The notes beneath the pieces were generated by a model. It ran no database searches. It saw nothing but the letters and a program-made list of their open reading frames with translations, and had not been told where the DNA came from. The position numbers were made by a program, and so were the translations under genes. Of a stretch of DNA of 64,000 bases, positions 7,786-16,896 are shown one piece after another (the stretch's first letter is position 1; each line of letters begins with the position of its first letter). The DNA is from DATIRA01 sp963766505 (GTDB taxonomy: Bacteria > Pseudomonadota > Gammaproteobacteria > Steroidobacterales > Steroidobacteraceae): assembly GCA_963766505.1 (NCBI GenBank), contig CAVYAL010000001.1, positions 1 to 64,000 of the forward strand, given 5' to 3'.

Positions 7786-8928
7786 TCAGATCCCGGCCAG
7801 GAAATCGCCGATCGCCGGCTCGAAACGCTGCAGGTCCACCAGGAAGGCATCGTGGCCCTGCAGCGACGGAAACGCGTGGAAGGTCACCGCCGTGCCCGTC
7901 CCGGCAAGCTGCGTAGCGATCTGCTGCTGCTGCTCGATCGGGAACAGCAGATCCGTCTCGACGCCGATGACCAGGCTGCGTTGCAGGCGCGTGCGGCGGA
8001 ATGCGGCATCGAGGCTCCCCTCGCCGTGGTCTGCGAGGTCGAACTGGTCCATCGCCCGCGACAGGTACAGATAGCAGTTCGCATCGAAGGCATCGGCAAA
8101 GCGATGCGCCTGGTGCTCGAGGTAGGACTCGACCTCGAACTGCGGCCGGAAATCGCTGCTCGGGCCGATCGGCTCGGCGACCCGCTTGCGGCCGAACCGC
8201 AGGGCCCATTCTTCCGCCGAGCGGTAGGTGATGGTGCCGAGCTTGCGCGCGAGCCGCATGCCGACCCTGGGCCCGCGGCCAGGCTCGTAGTTACCGCCAC
8301 GCCAGGCCGGGTCGCTGCGGATCATTTCCCGCTGCAGCGAGCGCAGCGCTATTGCGAACGGCGAGGCGCTCGCGGCGCCCGAGATCGACACCATGTTCTC
8401 GACCTCGCCGGGAAACAGCGCCGCAAACGCGAGCACGACCATTCCGCCGAGCGACGGGCCGACGACGCAGGCGACGCGCTCGATCCCGAGGTACCGCAGC
8501 AGTTCCATGCCTGCGCTGGCAATGTCCTCGACGGCGAGTTCCGGGAAACCCGTGCCATAGGGCCGGCCAGTCACGGGATCGATGCTGGCCGGGCTGGTCG
8601 AGCCGTAGGGGCTCCCCAGCGAATTGACGCAGATCACGAAGAAGCGCCCGGTGTCGATCGGCCGGCCCCGTCCGATCATGCTTTCCCACCAGCCAGGACG
8701 GGGGTCCGCGGCCGACGAGGCGGCATGGGCCGAGGGTGACAGGCCAGTGAACAGCAGCACGACGTTGTCCCGCGCCCGGTTCAGCTCGCCCCAGCTCTCG
8801 TAGGCGATAACCGGTAGCTCGATCACTCCGCCGTGGCGCAACTGCAGCGGTGCGGGCAGCTCCGCCAGCTGGCGCGCGGGCAGGTCGTGGGTGGATGCGC
8901 GGGGTGGTTTCACCAGGGCTACGGCCAT
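7786..8928 (-). CDS. metX: MetX-family acyltransferase, probable serine/homoserine O-succinyltransferase
   Basis: A 380-residue alpha/beta-hydrolase acyltransferase of the MetX family. The nucleophile is Ser159 in GPSLGGM. The Asp (VIGVETDLLFP) and His (QGHDAFLVD) of the triad are near the C-terminus. Family members acylate homoserine or serine for methionine or cysteine synthesis. Several blocks (PGWWESMIGRGRPIDTGRFF, YLYLSRAMDQFDLADHGEG, VESYLEHQAHRFADAFD) look closer to the Xanthomonas L-serine O-succinyltransferase, as I remember that sequence, than to classical homoserine acetyltransferase. Substrate is therefore uncertain. It stands alone, convergent with the M23 gene; no metW follows. 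The ribosome site before the ATG is poor (GGAGG is about 20 bases away). Confidence 0.9.
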   Translation of the reverse strand: MAVALVKPPRASTHDLPARQLAELPAPLQLRHGGVIELPVIAYESWGELNRARDNVVLLFTGLSPSAHAASSAADPRPGWWESMIGRGRPIDTGRFFVICVNSLGSPYGSTSPASIDPVTGRPYGTGFPELAVEDIASAGMELLRYLGIERVACVVGPSLGGMVVLAFAALFPGEVENMVSISGAASASPFAIALRSLQREMIRSDPAWRGGNYEPGRGPRVGMRLARKLGTITYRSAEEWALRFGRKRVAEPIGPSSDFRPQFEVESYLEHQAHRFADAFDANCYLYLSRAMDQFDLADHGEGSLDAAFRRTRLQRSLVIGVETDLLFPIEQQQQIATQLAGTGTAVTFHAFPSLQGHDAFLVDLQRFEPAIGDFLAGI

Positions 8929-9022
8929 GCAGCTGAGTCTAGACCGTCCTCCTTCCGGGCTTGATTGCCAGAGGATACCGGTTCAGAAGCATTGGTTATG
9001 AATTTCGAGCGCGGCCCGCGCC

Positions 9023-10420
9023 TCAGCGTCGGCCACCCTTCTTGTGGCGTATCAGGCGCCGGCGCTTGCGGACCTGCCGCGGCGTGAGCTTGTTGCGCCG
9101 GCCCGCGTAGGGATTCTCGTCGGTACGGAACTCTATCCTGAGCGGCGTGCCGTGCAGGCGGAAACTGCGCCGGAAATGGTTCTCCAGGTAGCGCCGGTAG
9201 GCCTCAGGGACGTGCTGGGTCTGGTTGCCATGGATCACGATCACCGGCGGGTTGCGACCTCCCTGGTGCGCGTAACGAAGCTTGATGCGTCGACCGCGCT
9301 TCAACGGCGGCTGGTGCATCACGACCGCTTCCTCGAGCGCGCGCGTCAGTTCCGGCGTGGGCAGGTCGCGCATCGCGGCATCGTAGGCCGCCCGTACGGC
9401 ATCGAGCAGCTCCCCGACGCCGGTGCCGTGACGCGCCGAGATGAAGTGAATCGGGGCGTAGCGCAGGAAGTCCAGCCGAAGCTCGAGCCCGGCACGTATT
9501 TCCTCGCGCTGCTCCTGCGCGATGCCATCCCACTTGTTGACAGCTATCACGAGCGCGCGGCCCCGCTCCGCGACGAGCCCCAGCAGGCTCGCGTCCTGCT
9601 CGGCGACCGTATCGCGCGCATCGAGCACTCCGATCACGACGTGGGCCTCGTCGATCGCCTGCAGCGTCTTGATGACGCTGAATTTCTCGACGGCTTCGGA
9701 AACCCTCGCCCGCCGCCGCACGCCGGCGGTGTCGAGCAGCGTATAGCTGTGGCCGTCGCGCGTGAACGGAACACGAACGGTGTCGCGGGTGGTACCCGGT
9801 TCATCGAAGGCGACCAGACGCTCCTCGCCGGTGAACCGGTTGATCAGCGTGGACTTGCCGACGTTCGGGCGACCGACGACGGCCACCCGGATGCCGTCCC
9901 GCTCGTCCGGCTCGCTTTCGCCTTCGCCGCCGTCCAGGCCTTCGAGCGCAAGCGCGAGCAGCGGGTCCATGCCGCGACCGTGTGCGGCCGAGACGGCCAC
10001 GGGTGGTCCGAAACCCAGGGCATGGAAATCCGACACGGCGATGTCGGCGTCCACGTCCTCGGCCTTGTTCACGACGACGATCACGCGCTTGCCGCCGCGA
10101 CGCAGGATGCCGGCGACGTGCAGATCCGTCGCCGTGCAGCCTTCGCGCGCGTCCACCACGAACAGCACACAGTCGGCTTCCTCGACGGCCTTGAGCGTCT
10201 GCTCGGCCATCAGCCGCTCGATGCCTTGCGCGCTCTCGACGAGCCCCCCGGTGTCGACGATCACGCAGGCGCGGGACCCGCGCCTCGCGTAGCCGTACTT
10301 GCGGTCCCGGGTGAGCCCGGGCTCGTCCGCGACGAGCGCGTCACGGGTCCGGGTCAACGCATTGAACAGAGTCGACTTGCCGACGTTGGGGCGCCCGACC
10401 AGCGCAAGGACGGGCAGCAC
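9023..10420 (-). CDS. der: Ribosome assembly GTPase Der (EngA)
   Basis: Der is an essential double-GTPase needed for 50S subunit maturation. The 465-residue protein has two G domains, each with a P-loop reading GRPNVGKSTL, at the N-terminus and near residue 180. The G3/G4 elements VDTGGL and VVNKAED belong to the first domain and LLDTAGVRRRARV and VNKWDG to the second. A C-terminal KH-like domain ends in a basic tail (RKRRRLIRHKKGGRR). Start MLPVLALVGRPNVGKS is standard. It lies two bases downstream of bamB and belongs to the long minus-strand run, in the same order as in E. coli. Confidence 0.97.
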   Translation of the reverse strand: MLPVLALVGRPNVGKSTLFNALTRTRDALVADEPGLTRDRKYGYARRGSRACVIVDTGGLVESAQGIERLMAEQTLKAVEEADCVLFVVDAREGCTATDLHVAGILRRGGKRVIVVVNKAEDVDADIAVSDFHALGFGPPVAVSAAHGRGMDPLLALALEGLDGGEGESEPDERDGIRVAVVGRPNVGKSTLINRFTGEERLVAFDEPGTTRDTVRVPFTRDGHSYTLLDTAGVRRRARVSEAVEKFSVIKTLQAIDEAHVVIGVLDARDTVAEQDASLLGLVAERGRALVIAVNKWDGIAQEQREEIRAGLELRLDFLRYAPIHFISARHGTGVGELLDAVRAAYDAAMRDLPTPELTRALEEAVVMHQPPLKRGRRIKLRYAHQGGRNPPVIVIHGNQTQHVPEAYRRYLENHFRRSFRLHGTPLRIEFRTDENPYAGRRNKLTPRQVRKRRRLIRHKKGGRR

Positions 10421-10422
10421 GA

Positions 10423-11577
10423 TCAGCGCTCCAGCCGGGCCCCACTGCGATAGGCCGCAACGCTGCCGTCCTCGTCGATGACGAACAGCATGCCGTCGCC
10501 CACGAGGGGCGCCGCGGAGATTCGTGCGCCGCCGAGACGCTCGCGCGCGACGAACGTCCCCGTGTCACGGTCCATCCAGTGCAGGTAACCGTCGAAGTCC
10601 CCGACCACGACTGCCGAACCATCCACGGCCGGCGCGCTCAGGCTGCGGCGCTTGAGGCCCTCCTGCTGCCAGACGATGGTGCCGTCCCGCCGACGGATCG
10701 CCACGACGTCTCCGTCGGAACTCGCCACGTAGGCCTGGTCGTCATCGAGCGCGAGCCCGCGGTAGCTCGAGACGTCCCGGCTCCACCAGACCTGCCCCGA
10801 ATCCAGCGACAACATCGCAACGCGACCCTGGTAGCCGACAGCATAGACGTCCTGGCCCGAGACCTGCACCGCGGCATCCACGTCGGCCAGCCGCTCGAGC
10901 TCGGTGCGACCGGTCGGCCGTCCGAGCTGGCTCTGCCAGAGGAGTTCTCCGGTGTCGATCGAGACCGCGAGCACCTTGCCGTTGTCGAATCCGCAGAGCA
11001 CCGCGTCGCCGACCCGCACGGGCGCGGCGGTTCCGCGCAGCGACAGGCGCGGCACCGGTTCCTCGACGGTCCAGCGCGACCGCCCGTCCGCGATCTCGAG
11101 CGCCTGCAGCCGTCCATCCACGGTGCGCACGATCACGCTGCCACTCGTGACGAGCGGACGCGCGAGCACTTCGCTGCTGAGCGAGACGCGCCAGCGCAAT
11201 TCGCCGCTCGAGGCTTCGAGCGCAAGCAGGTCGCCGTCATTGGTGCCGACCACTACGATCCCTTCCCCGACGGCGGGGCCTGCCGACAGGGCAAGCTTCG
11301 TGTCGCTCTGCCAGACGGTACGCCCGCTGCCCGCCTGCATCGCGCGGACGTCGCCGTCCCGCGAGACAGCAAACAGGGTTCCGTCCTCGAGCGCGAGGCC
11401 CAGCGCGAGCCGCAGTTTCTCGCCCCCGCCGCCTACCCTCTCGGACCACACCTGGTCCACGGCCAGCACGGGTCGCAGATCCACCAACTCGGCCGGCGGC
11501 TCTACGTTCTTGTCGCTGCTGCAGGCGGGCAGGAGCACGATCCCTGCCAGTGCAGCGAGCAACGGGCGAGACTTCAT
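10423..11577 (-). CDS. bamB: Outer-membrane assembly lipoprotein BamB
   Basis: BamB is the beta-propeller lipoprotein of the BAM complex that inserts outer-membrane proteins. The 384-residue product starts with a lipoprotein signal (MKSRPLLAALAGIVLLPAC, lipobox LPAC). PQQ-like propeller repeats follow, seen as recurring blades such as VVVGTNDGDLLALEASSGEL, AVSIDTGELLWQSQLGRPTG and SLDSGQVWWSRDVSSYRGLA. Its start overlaps the stop of the YfgM gene by ATGA, and der follows after two bases, so the three genes are probably co-transcribed. The neighbourhood yfgM-bamB-der matches the conserved gammaproteobacterial arrangement. Confidence 0.95.
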   Translation of the reverse strand: MKSRPLLAALAGIVLLPACSSDKNVEPPAELVDLRPVLAVDQVWSERVGGGGEKLRLALGLALEDGTLFAVSRDGDVRAMQAGSGRTVWQSDTKLALSAGPAVGEGIVVVGTNDGDLLALEASSGELRWRVSLSSEVLARPLVTSGSVIVRTVDGRLQALEIADGRSRWTVEEPVPRLSLRGTAAPVRVGDAVLCGFDNGKVLAVSIDTGELLWQSQLGRPTGRTELERLADVDAAVQVSGQDVYAVGYQGRVAMLSLDSGQVWWSRDVSSYRGLALDDDQAYVASSDGDVVAIRRRDGTIVWQQEGLKRRSLSAPAVDGSAVVVGDFDGYLHWMDRDTGTFVARERLGGARISAAPLVGDGMLFVIDEDGSVAAYRSGARLER

Positions 11578-12230
11578 TGCGGAGCCGCCTCGCCCGCCTG
11601 CTGCGTCGGCACGGAGTCGCGCTTCAGTGCGACGAAGTCCCGGTCGATGCGCGACTCCGTATCATCGGCGGCCAGCGCCGCCTCGTATTCGGCACGCGCC
11701 GCAGCTTGGTCGCCCTTGCCGAGCAGCGCGTCCCCGCGTATCTCACGGTAGAGCGCGGCAAACGAGCCTGCGGCGCCGGTATCGAGCAGGCCGAGCGCCT
11801 CGTCGTACTTGCCCTGCTCGATCATGACCCGCGCCATCCGGGTCCGTGCCACCTGCCGCAGCTCCGCGTCCGGCGAACCGTCGGCCACGCCCTCGAGCAG
11901 GCGGATTGCCTCGTCGAATTCCTTGCGGTCGACCGCGGCGCGAGCGAGCGCCAGATCCGCCTGGTCCGAATAGGGCGACTCGGGATGGCCACCCCGGAGT
12001 GCCTTGGCCTGCTCCTCGGCGGCAGCACGGTCATCACGCCCCAGCGATTCGATGACGGTCGAGTAACCCGCCGCAGCCGCCTCGGCCGCCGCATAACGCT
12101 GTTTCTGCCAGTACTGCCAGCCGGCCAGCACTGCGAGCCCGAGCGCGATGCCGCCCAGGATCCACAGCCAGTTCTCGCTCCACCATCGGCGCAGTTGTTC
12201 TTCGCGTTCGTTGTCGGTCAGGTCTTCCAC
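11574..12230 (-). CDS. yfgM: YfgM-like periplasmic tetratricopeptide protein
   Basis: A 218-residue type II membrane protein with a short cytoplasmic start (MEDLTDNEREEQLRRWWSEN), one membrane helix (WILGGIALGLAVLAGWQYW) and a periplasmic TPR-like region rich in Ala-Leu-Glu. In E. coli the homologue is an ancillary factor at the Sec translocon that works with the chaperone PpiD and also influences stress regulation. The N-terminal charged-WWSENW pattern and position between hisS and bamB support the call. It overlaps bamB by 4 bases and follows hisS after 49 bases. Confidence 0.9.
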   Translation of the reverse strand: MEDLTDNEREEQLRRWWSENWLWILGGIALGLAVLAGWQYWQKQRYAAAEAAAAGYSTVIESLGRDDRAAAEEQAKALRGGHPESPYSDQADLALARAAVDRKEFDEAIRLLEGVADGSPDAELRQVARTRMARVMIEQGKYDEALGLLDTGAAGSFAALYREIRGDALLGKGDQAAARAEYEAALAADDTESRIDRDFVALKRDSVPTQQAGEAAPQ

Positions 12231-12279
12231 TGCATTGACTCCATAGGCCGGCGCGCCAGGCGTCCCGACCGTGTTTCGT

Positions 12280-13569
12280 TCAACTCGCCGTCACGCCCGG
12301 CCTCAGCAAGCGCCTCAATTCCGGCAGCAGTCCGTCGAGGCTCAGTTCCGTCTGCTCTGCGTGCTCGCGCAGCGGCTTCAGCGCCACGCTCCCGCGGGAC
12401 AGCTCATCCTCCCCGAGAATCAGCGCCAGGCGCGCACCGCTGCGATCGGCTCGCTTCATCTGGGACTTGAGACTGCCGCCACCGCAATTCGTCTCCACCC
12501 GCAGGCCCGGCACCGCGTCGCGCAGCTGCTCGGCGAGTTGCAGGCCCTTGCGCTCCGTCGCTTCGCCGCCGAGCACCAGGTAGACCTCGGGTGCGGTCGA
12601 GGGGCAGGGCAATTCCTGCAACCGCATCAATTCGGTGATCCGCTCTGCCCCGAGCGCCCAGCCGATCGCCGGCGCGCTCTTGCCGCCCAGCTGCGCCACG
12701 AGGCCATCATAGCGCCCGCCCGAGCAGACCGCGTCCTGCGCGCCGAGGTCCGTCGTCACCCATTCGAACACGGTCCTGGAGTAGTAATCCAGGCCGCGTA
12801 CCAGCCGCGGATCCACGCGATACTCGAGCCCCGCGTCCTCGAGGCTGTTGCGCAGCCCGTCGAAGTGGGCTGCCGATTCGGCATCGAGGTGATCGGTGAT
12901 CGAAGGCGCCGCGGCGATCACGTCCTGCATCGCGGGGTTCTTGCTGTCCAGTATGCGCATCGGGTTCCCGTCCAGCCGGCGCAGGCTGTCTGCATCGAGC
13001 TCCGACCGACGGCCTCGGAGGTACTCGACCAGGCGCTCGCGGTAATGGGCCCGGGACTCGGCAGTTCCCAGCGAGTTCAGCTTGAGCGCGAGGCCGTGCA
13101 AGCCCAGCCTGCGCCAGATGCGCGCCGACATCAGTATCAGCTCGGCATCCACGTCAGGGCCCGGGTATCCGAGCGCCTCCACGTCGATCTGGTGGAACTG
13201 CCGATAGCGCCCTTTCTGCGGCCGCTCGTAGCGGAACATGGGCCCCAGGCACCAGAGCTTCTGGCGCTGGTTGTGCAGCAGGCCGTTCGTGATGCACGCC
13301 CGCACGATCCCAGCCGTCGCCTCGGGCCGCAAGGTCAGGGACTCGCCGCCCCTGTCCTCGAACGTGTACATCTCCTTTTCGACGATGTCGGTGAACTCTC
13401 CGATCGATCGCTTGAAGAGTTCCGTCCGCTCGAGCAGCGGCAGACGAATCTCGCCGTAGCCGTACTCGGCGCAGACTTCCCGGGCCACGGCCTCCAGCCG
13501 CTGCCAGGCAACAGCATCACCGGGCAGCACGTCGTTCATGCCGCGCACGGGTTGTATGACCTCGCTCAT
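12280..13569 (-). CDS. hisS: Histidine-tRNA ligase
   Basis: Class II aminoacyl-tRNA synthetase charging tRNA-His. The 429-residue protein opens IQPVRGMNDVLPGDAVAWQR. It shows motif 2 (GPMFRYERPQKGRYRQFHQ), the histidine-binding LVRGLDYYSRTVFE region, motif 3 (GWALGAERI) and a C-terminal anticodon-binding domain. The start at MSEVIQPVRG is chosen; a longer in-frame start would add 34 residues without family similarity that overlap the rodZ end. In many gammaproteobacteria ispG lies between rodZ and hisS; here only 16 bases separate the two genes. Confidence 0.97.
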   Translation of the reverse strand: MSEVIQPVRGMNDVLPGDAVAWQRLEAVAREVCAEYGYGEIRLPLLERTELFKRSIGEFTDIVEKEMYTFEDRGGESLTLRPEATAGIVRACITNGLLHNQRQKLWCLGPMFRYERPQKGRYRQFHQIDVEALGYPGPDVDAELILMSARIWRRLGLHGLALKLNSLGTAESRAHYRERLVEYLRGRRSELDADSLRRLDGNPMRILDSKNPAMQDVIAAAPSITDHLDAESAAHFDGLRNSLEDAGLEYRVDPRLVRGLDYYSRTVFEWVTTDLGAQDAVCSGGRYDGLVAQLGGKSAPAIGWALGAERITELMRLQELPCPSTAPEVYLVLGGEATERKGLQLAEQLRDAVPGLRVETNCGGGSLKSQMKRADRSGARLALILGEDELSRGSVALKPLREHAEQTELSLDGLLPELRRLLRPGVTAS

Positions 13570-13585
13570 CCGAGCGCGCCCCTCA

Positions 13586-14485
13586 TCATCGCACCCCGCC
13601 ATCCGCGGCCACGCTGAACCGAGCCACGGTCCCGCCCGGCTCGACCGCGGGAAGCTCCACGGGCCGGCCATTGACCCGCAGCCCGACGGCTGCGGCGTTG
13701 CCGAGCGTTACGCTGAGCGGTGCCGAAGCGACGAAGGAGCGCTCCGTGCCAGCGCGGCCGAGATCGTAGAACACGGCCTGGCCCGAGCCGTCGTAGATCT
13801 CGACCCAGGAGTCGGTGGCAAAACTCAGGCTGACCGAAAGCTGCCCGGGACCGGCAACACGCTCGGTCGAGGACCCCGCGTCGCCCTGCGACAGGGTACC
13901 GGGCGCGGCCGACAACGGCGCCACGGCAGCCGCCGTGCTCGGGGAACCCGCTTCACCGGAGGCTCTGACGGTCAATTCACTGTCGCCCGCAGCCACCGCG
14001 ACACGGGACTCCGTCGATTCGGCTGGTCCGCTCGTGCCCACGGCCGACCCGCGGGTGCCGAACTTGGGCAGCTCGAGGCCGTACTCGCCGATGTAAGCCA
14101 CCAGCGCGGCTGCCAGCAGAAACAGCAGGAGGCCACCCACGATCCATGGCCACCTCGGTCGCTGGCGCTCGGTCGTGAACTCTCCGTGCGACCTCGGTAC
14201 CAGCGTGGGCTGTCCGTGCGGGGCAGGCGAGCGCTCGTAGGACGCCAGCACCGCCTCGGCCTGCAGTCCGAGCAGTCCCGCATAGCGACGCAGGTGACCC
14301 TTGGCAAACACCGGCGCACCGAGCACTTCGAACTGATCTGACTCGAGCGCCTCTACCGCGACCGCGTCGAGATTCAGCCGCTCGGCCGCCTGCTGCACGC
14401 TGAGCCCCTGCAGCTCGCGGGCCCGGCGCAACGTCTCTCCGGGGCCCCTCGATTCCGCCCCGGTTGCCTCCTCGCTCGGGCTCAT
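13586..14485 (-). CDS. rodZ: Cytoskeletal cell-shape protein RodZ
   Basis: RodZ links MreB to the elongation machinery. The 299-residue protein has an N-terminal helix-turn-helix (GETLRRARELQGLSVQQAAE, then LNLDAVAVEALES) and a basic juxtamembrane stretch ending RQRPRWP. One membrane helix (WIVGGLLLFLLAAALVAYIG) and a low-complexity Ala/Ser/Gly periplasmic linker follow. The C-terminal DUF4115 domain includes SLSFATDSWVEIYDGSGQAV. The start ATG overlaps the pilW stop (ATGA), which settles it over a longer upstream frame that would be antisense-like to pilW. Its placement between pilW and hisS is the conserved one. Confidence 0.95.
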   Translation of the reverse strand: MSPSEEATGAESRGPGETLRRARELQGLSVQQAAERLNLDAVAVEALESDQFEVLGAPVFAKGHLRRYAGLLGLQAEAVLASYERSPAPHGQPTLVPRSHGEFTTERQRPRWPWIVGGLLLFLLAAALVAYIGEYGLELPKFGTRGSAVGTSGPAESTESRVAVAAGDSELTVRASGEAGSPSTAAAVAPLSAAPGTLSQGDAGSSTERVAGPGQLSVSLSFATDSWVEIYDGSGQAVFYDLGRAGTERSFVASAPLSVTLGNAAAVGLRVNGRPVELPAVEPGGTVARFSVAADGGVR

Positions 14486-15258
14486 GATCCGCCCCGCTCG
14501 GATTCGATCAGCTGCCGCGTTTCCTCCGAGGTCGGGAACTCTGCCTTCAACCTGCGCGCGTAGACCTCGGCCTGCTGCGGGTTGCCGGCCGAGGCCTCGA
14601 TGCGGTAGGCGAGCCACAGGCTCGCAGCGCCCGGCGTCGTCACCGACATGTAGCGCTGGACGAAAGCCCTGGCCTGCAGGTAATTCCCGTCCTCGAGATA
14701 GATCTCGGCCAGCGGCAGCAACGGGTCCGGCAGGTCGCGCCGATACGAAAGCGCCTTGCGGAAATAGCCCTCCGCATCCTTCGGGCGCCCATCCGCAAGC
14801 GCGCATCGGCCCGCGTTGGTATACGCGGCTTCCGGGGTCCGGTACAGCGGACTGGCCGCGGCTGCGATGAAGTACTGCTCGCCCTGCTTGCGGTCACCCT
14901 TGCGGCAGAGGAAGACCGCGTAGTTGTTCAGCACGTCCGGGTTCTTCGGCTCGTAGCGCAGCGCCTCGGCGAAATGTGACCCGGCCTTCTGGTCCTCGCC
15001 GAGCCGGTCGTAGACGAAGCCCGCGGCCATCTGCGTCCGCGCCGTCTTCGGATCCTGCTTCAGCGCCTTTTCGATCTTCTCCTGGGCGGCCTGGAGGTTG
15101 TTCTGCTGCAGGTACGTGAGCGCGAGCTGCGCATTGACGAGAGCCGCTTCCTGCTCGGACTCGCGCGTCGGCTTCGGCTCCGTGGAGACGCAGGCCGTGA
15201 CGGTCGCAATGGCGAGCAATGCCGCGCAGGACCAGGGCAGGATCCGGGAGAATCTCAT
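14482..15258 (-). CDS. pilW: Type IV pilus biogenesis/stability lipoprotein PilW (PilF)
   Basis: A 258-residue lipoprotein with signal MRFSRILPWSCAALLAIATV leading to lipobox VTAC. Several tetratricopeptide repeats follow (LALTYLQQNNLQAAQEKIEK, FAEALRYEPKNPDVLNNYAV, AEGYFRKALSYRRDLPDPLL). PilW/PilF is the pilotin that delivers the secretin PilQ to the outer membrane. The start is fixed by the signal peptide and by the 4-base ATGA overlap with the rlmN stop; a longer in-frame start would run into rlmN. Whether type IV pili are made cannot be judged here, because no other pil gene lies in the window. Confidence 0.92.
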   Translation of the reverse strand: MRFSRILPWSCAALLAIATVTACVSTEPKPTRESEQEAALVNAQLALTYLQQNNLQAAQEKIEKALKQDPKTARTQMAAGFVYDRLGEDQKAGSHFAEALRYEPKNPDVLNNYAVFLCRKGDRKQGEQYFIAAAASPLYRTPEAAYTNAGRCALADGRPKDAEGYFRKALSYRRDLPDPLLPLAEIYLEDGNYLQARAFVQRYMSVTTPGAASLWLAYRIEASAGNPQQAEVYARRLKAEFPTSEETRQLIESERGGS

Positions 15259-16367
15259 GGCTGCACCGTGACGGAGGATAGTTTCACGCCCAGGCGTGAG
15301 GAGCGCAGGTCGCGGACGCGTCCCACCAGCTGGCCGCATGCGGCGTCGATGTCGTCGCCGCGGGTTCGCCTGATCGTCGCGATGACGCCCCCCTTGATCA
15401 GCTGGTCACGGAAGCGCTCGATCACGTCGTTCGGCGATCGCCGGTATGCCGTGCCCGGAAACGTATTGAAGGGTATCAGATTGACCTTGGCCGGGCGGCC
15501 GCGCAGCAGGCCTGCAAGCTGGCGCGCATGCTCCGGCTGGTCATTGACGCCATCGAGCATCACGTACTCGAACGTGACGCCGCGCGCGTTCTGCCGCTCG
15601 ACATAGTGCCAACAGGCGTCGAGCAGCTCGGCGATGCGGTGCTTGCGGTTGATCGGAACCAGCTCGTCCCGCAGCGCGTCGTTCGGCGCGTGCAGCGAGA
15701 CTGCCAGCGCGACGTTCGTTTCCTCGGCGATGCGCCTCATCTGCGGAACGAGGCCCGAGGTGCTGACGGTGACGCGGCGGCGCGAGAGATCGAGACCGAG
15801 GTCGTCCATCATGACCTCGGCGGCCGGCACCACGTTGCGGTAGTTCGCGAGCGGCTCGCCCATGCCCATGAAGACGACGTTGGTGATCACCCGGTCGCCC
15901 TCGGGCGAGTACCCGAGTTCACGGTTGGCAAGCCAGACCTGGCCGAGAATCTCCGCCACGTCGAGATTGCGGTTGAACCCCTGCTGCGCCGTGGAGCAGA
16001 AGCTGCAGTCCATCGCGCAACCGACCTGGCTGGAAATGCAGAGCGTGCCGCGCCCGGGCTCGGGGATGAAGACCATCTCGACGCCCTGGCCACTCTCCAG
16101 GCGCAGCAGCCACTTACGGGTGCCGTCCGCGGAAACCTGGGTTGCGATCACGTCCGGCACCCGGACTTCGGCGATTGCCGCGAGGCGCTGCCGGAAGCCG
16201 AGCCCGAGATCGGTCATCGCCTGGATATCGCTGGTGGCCCGCCGATAGATCCACTTCATCAGCTGACGCGCGCGGAACGGTTTCTCGCCCATGCCGACGA
16301 CGAGCGCTTCCATCCCGCTCCGCGTGAGGCCGAGCAGATTGGTCTTGTCGGAGTCCAGGTCGGACAT
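15255..16367 (-). CDS. rlmN: Dual-specificity 23S rRNA/tRNA adenine-C2 methyltransferase RlmN
   Basis: Radical-SAM enzyme that methylates C2 of A2503 in 23S rRNA and A37 of some tRNAs. The 370-residue protein shows the CxxxCxxC cluster in VGCAMDCSFCSTAQQGFNRN. The methyl-carrying cysteines are present too: one in TLCISS, seven residues before the cluster, and one near the C-terminus in DDIDAACGQLVG. VVFMGMGEPLANY and VSLHAPND are also diagnostic. The start used (MSDLDSDKTNLLGL) gives the usual length; the open frame extends upstream through ndk but without similarity. Downstream pilW overlaps by four bases. Confidence 0.97.
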   Translation of the reverse strand: MSDLDSDKTNLLGLTRSGMEALVVGMGEKPFRARQLMKWIYRRATSDIQAMTDLGLGFRQRLAAIAEVRVPDVIATQVSADGTRKWLLRLESGQGVEMVFIPEPGRGTLCISSQVGCAMDCSFCSTAQQGFNRNLDVAEILGQVWLANRELGYSPEGDRVITNVVFMGMGEPLANYRNVVPAAEVMMDDLGLDLSRRRVTVSTSGLVPQMRRIAEETNVALAVSLHAPNDALRDELVPINRKHRIAELLDACWHYVERQNARGVTFEYVMLDGVNDQPEHARQLAGLLRGRPAKVNLIPFNTFPGTAYRRSPNDVIERFRDQLIKGGVIATIRRTRGDDIDAACGQLVGRVRDLRSSRLGVKLSSVTVQP

Positions 16368-16404
16368 CACAGGGTGCCAGCAGAAGCCGCCGCGGAGGCA
16401 GGCC

Positions 16405-16830
16405 TCAGCGCGGACAGAGATCTGTTTCTGCGAAGAAGAACGCCACTTCGCGGGCAGCATTTTCCAGGCTGTCCGAGCCGTGGACGACGTTCTGCTCGAT
16501 GCTCTTGGCGAGATCGGCACGGATCGTGCCCGGGTCGGCCTTTTTCGGGTCGGTCGCGCCCATGATCTCGCGGTTCCTCGCCACCGCCGACTCGCCCTCG
16601 AGGACCTGGACCACGACCGGCCCCGAGATCATGTAGTCGACGAGATCCCGATAGAAAGGCCGCTCGCGGTGCACCGCGTAGAAGCCCTCGGCCTGCGCCC
16701 TGGTCAGTTGCATCATTCGGGCCGCGACGATGCGCAGGCCCGCCTGCTCGAAGCGGCGATACACTTCCCCGATCACGTTCTGGGCGACGCCATCGGGTTT
16801 GACGATGGACAGCGTGCGTTCGACAGCCAT
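16405..16830 (-). CDS. ndk: Nucleoside diphosphate kinase
   Basis: A 141-residue Ndk that transfers phosphate between nucleoside tri- and diphosphates through a phosphohistidine. The active-site His lies in NVVHGSDS, with the downstream AAREVAFFF typical of the family. The start ERTLSIVKPDGVAQNVIGEV is standard. It sits between iscA and rlmN on the same strand, as in E. coli, after a 168-base gap that contains a strong hairpin. Confidence 0.97.
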   Translation of the reverse strand: MAVERTLSIVKPDGVAQNVIGEVYRRFEQAGLRIVAARMMQLTRAQAEGFYAVHRERPFYRDLVDYMISGPVVVQVLEGESAVARNREIMGATDPKKADPGTIRADLAKSIEQNVVHGSDSLENAAREVAFFFAETDLCPR

Positions 16831-16896
16831 TTGAATCCTCTCGACCGCGGGCGGGAAGCCCGGGCCTGCGCGTGGAACCGAGCCCAGACGAGTGGA

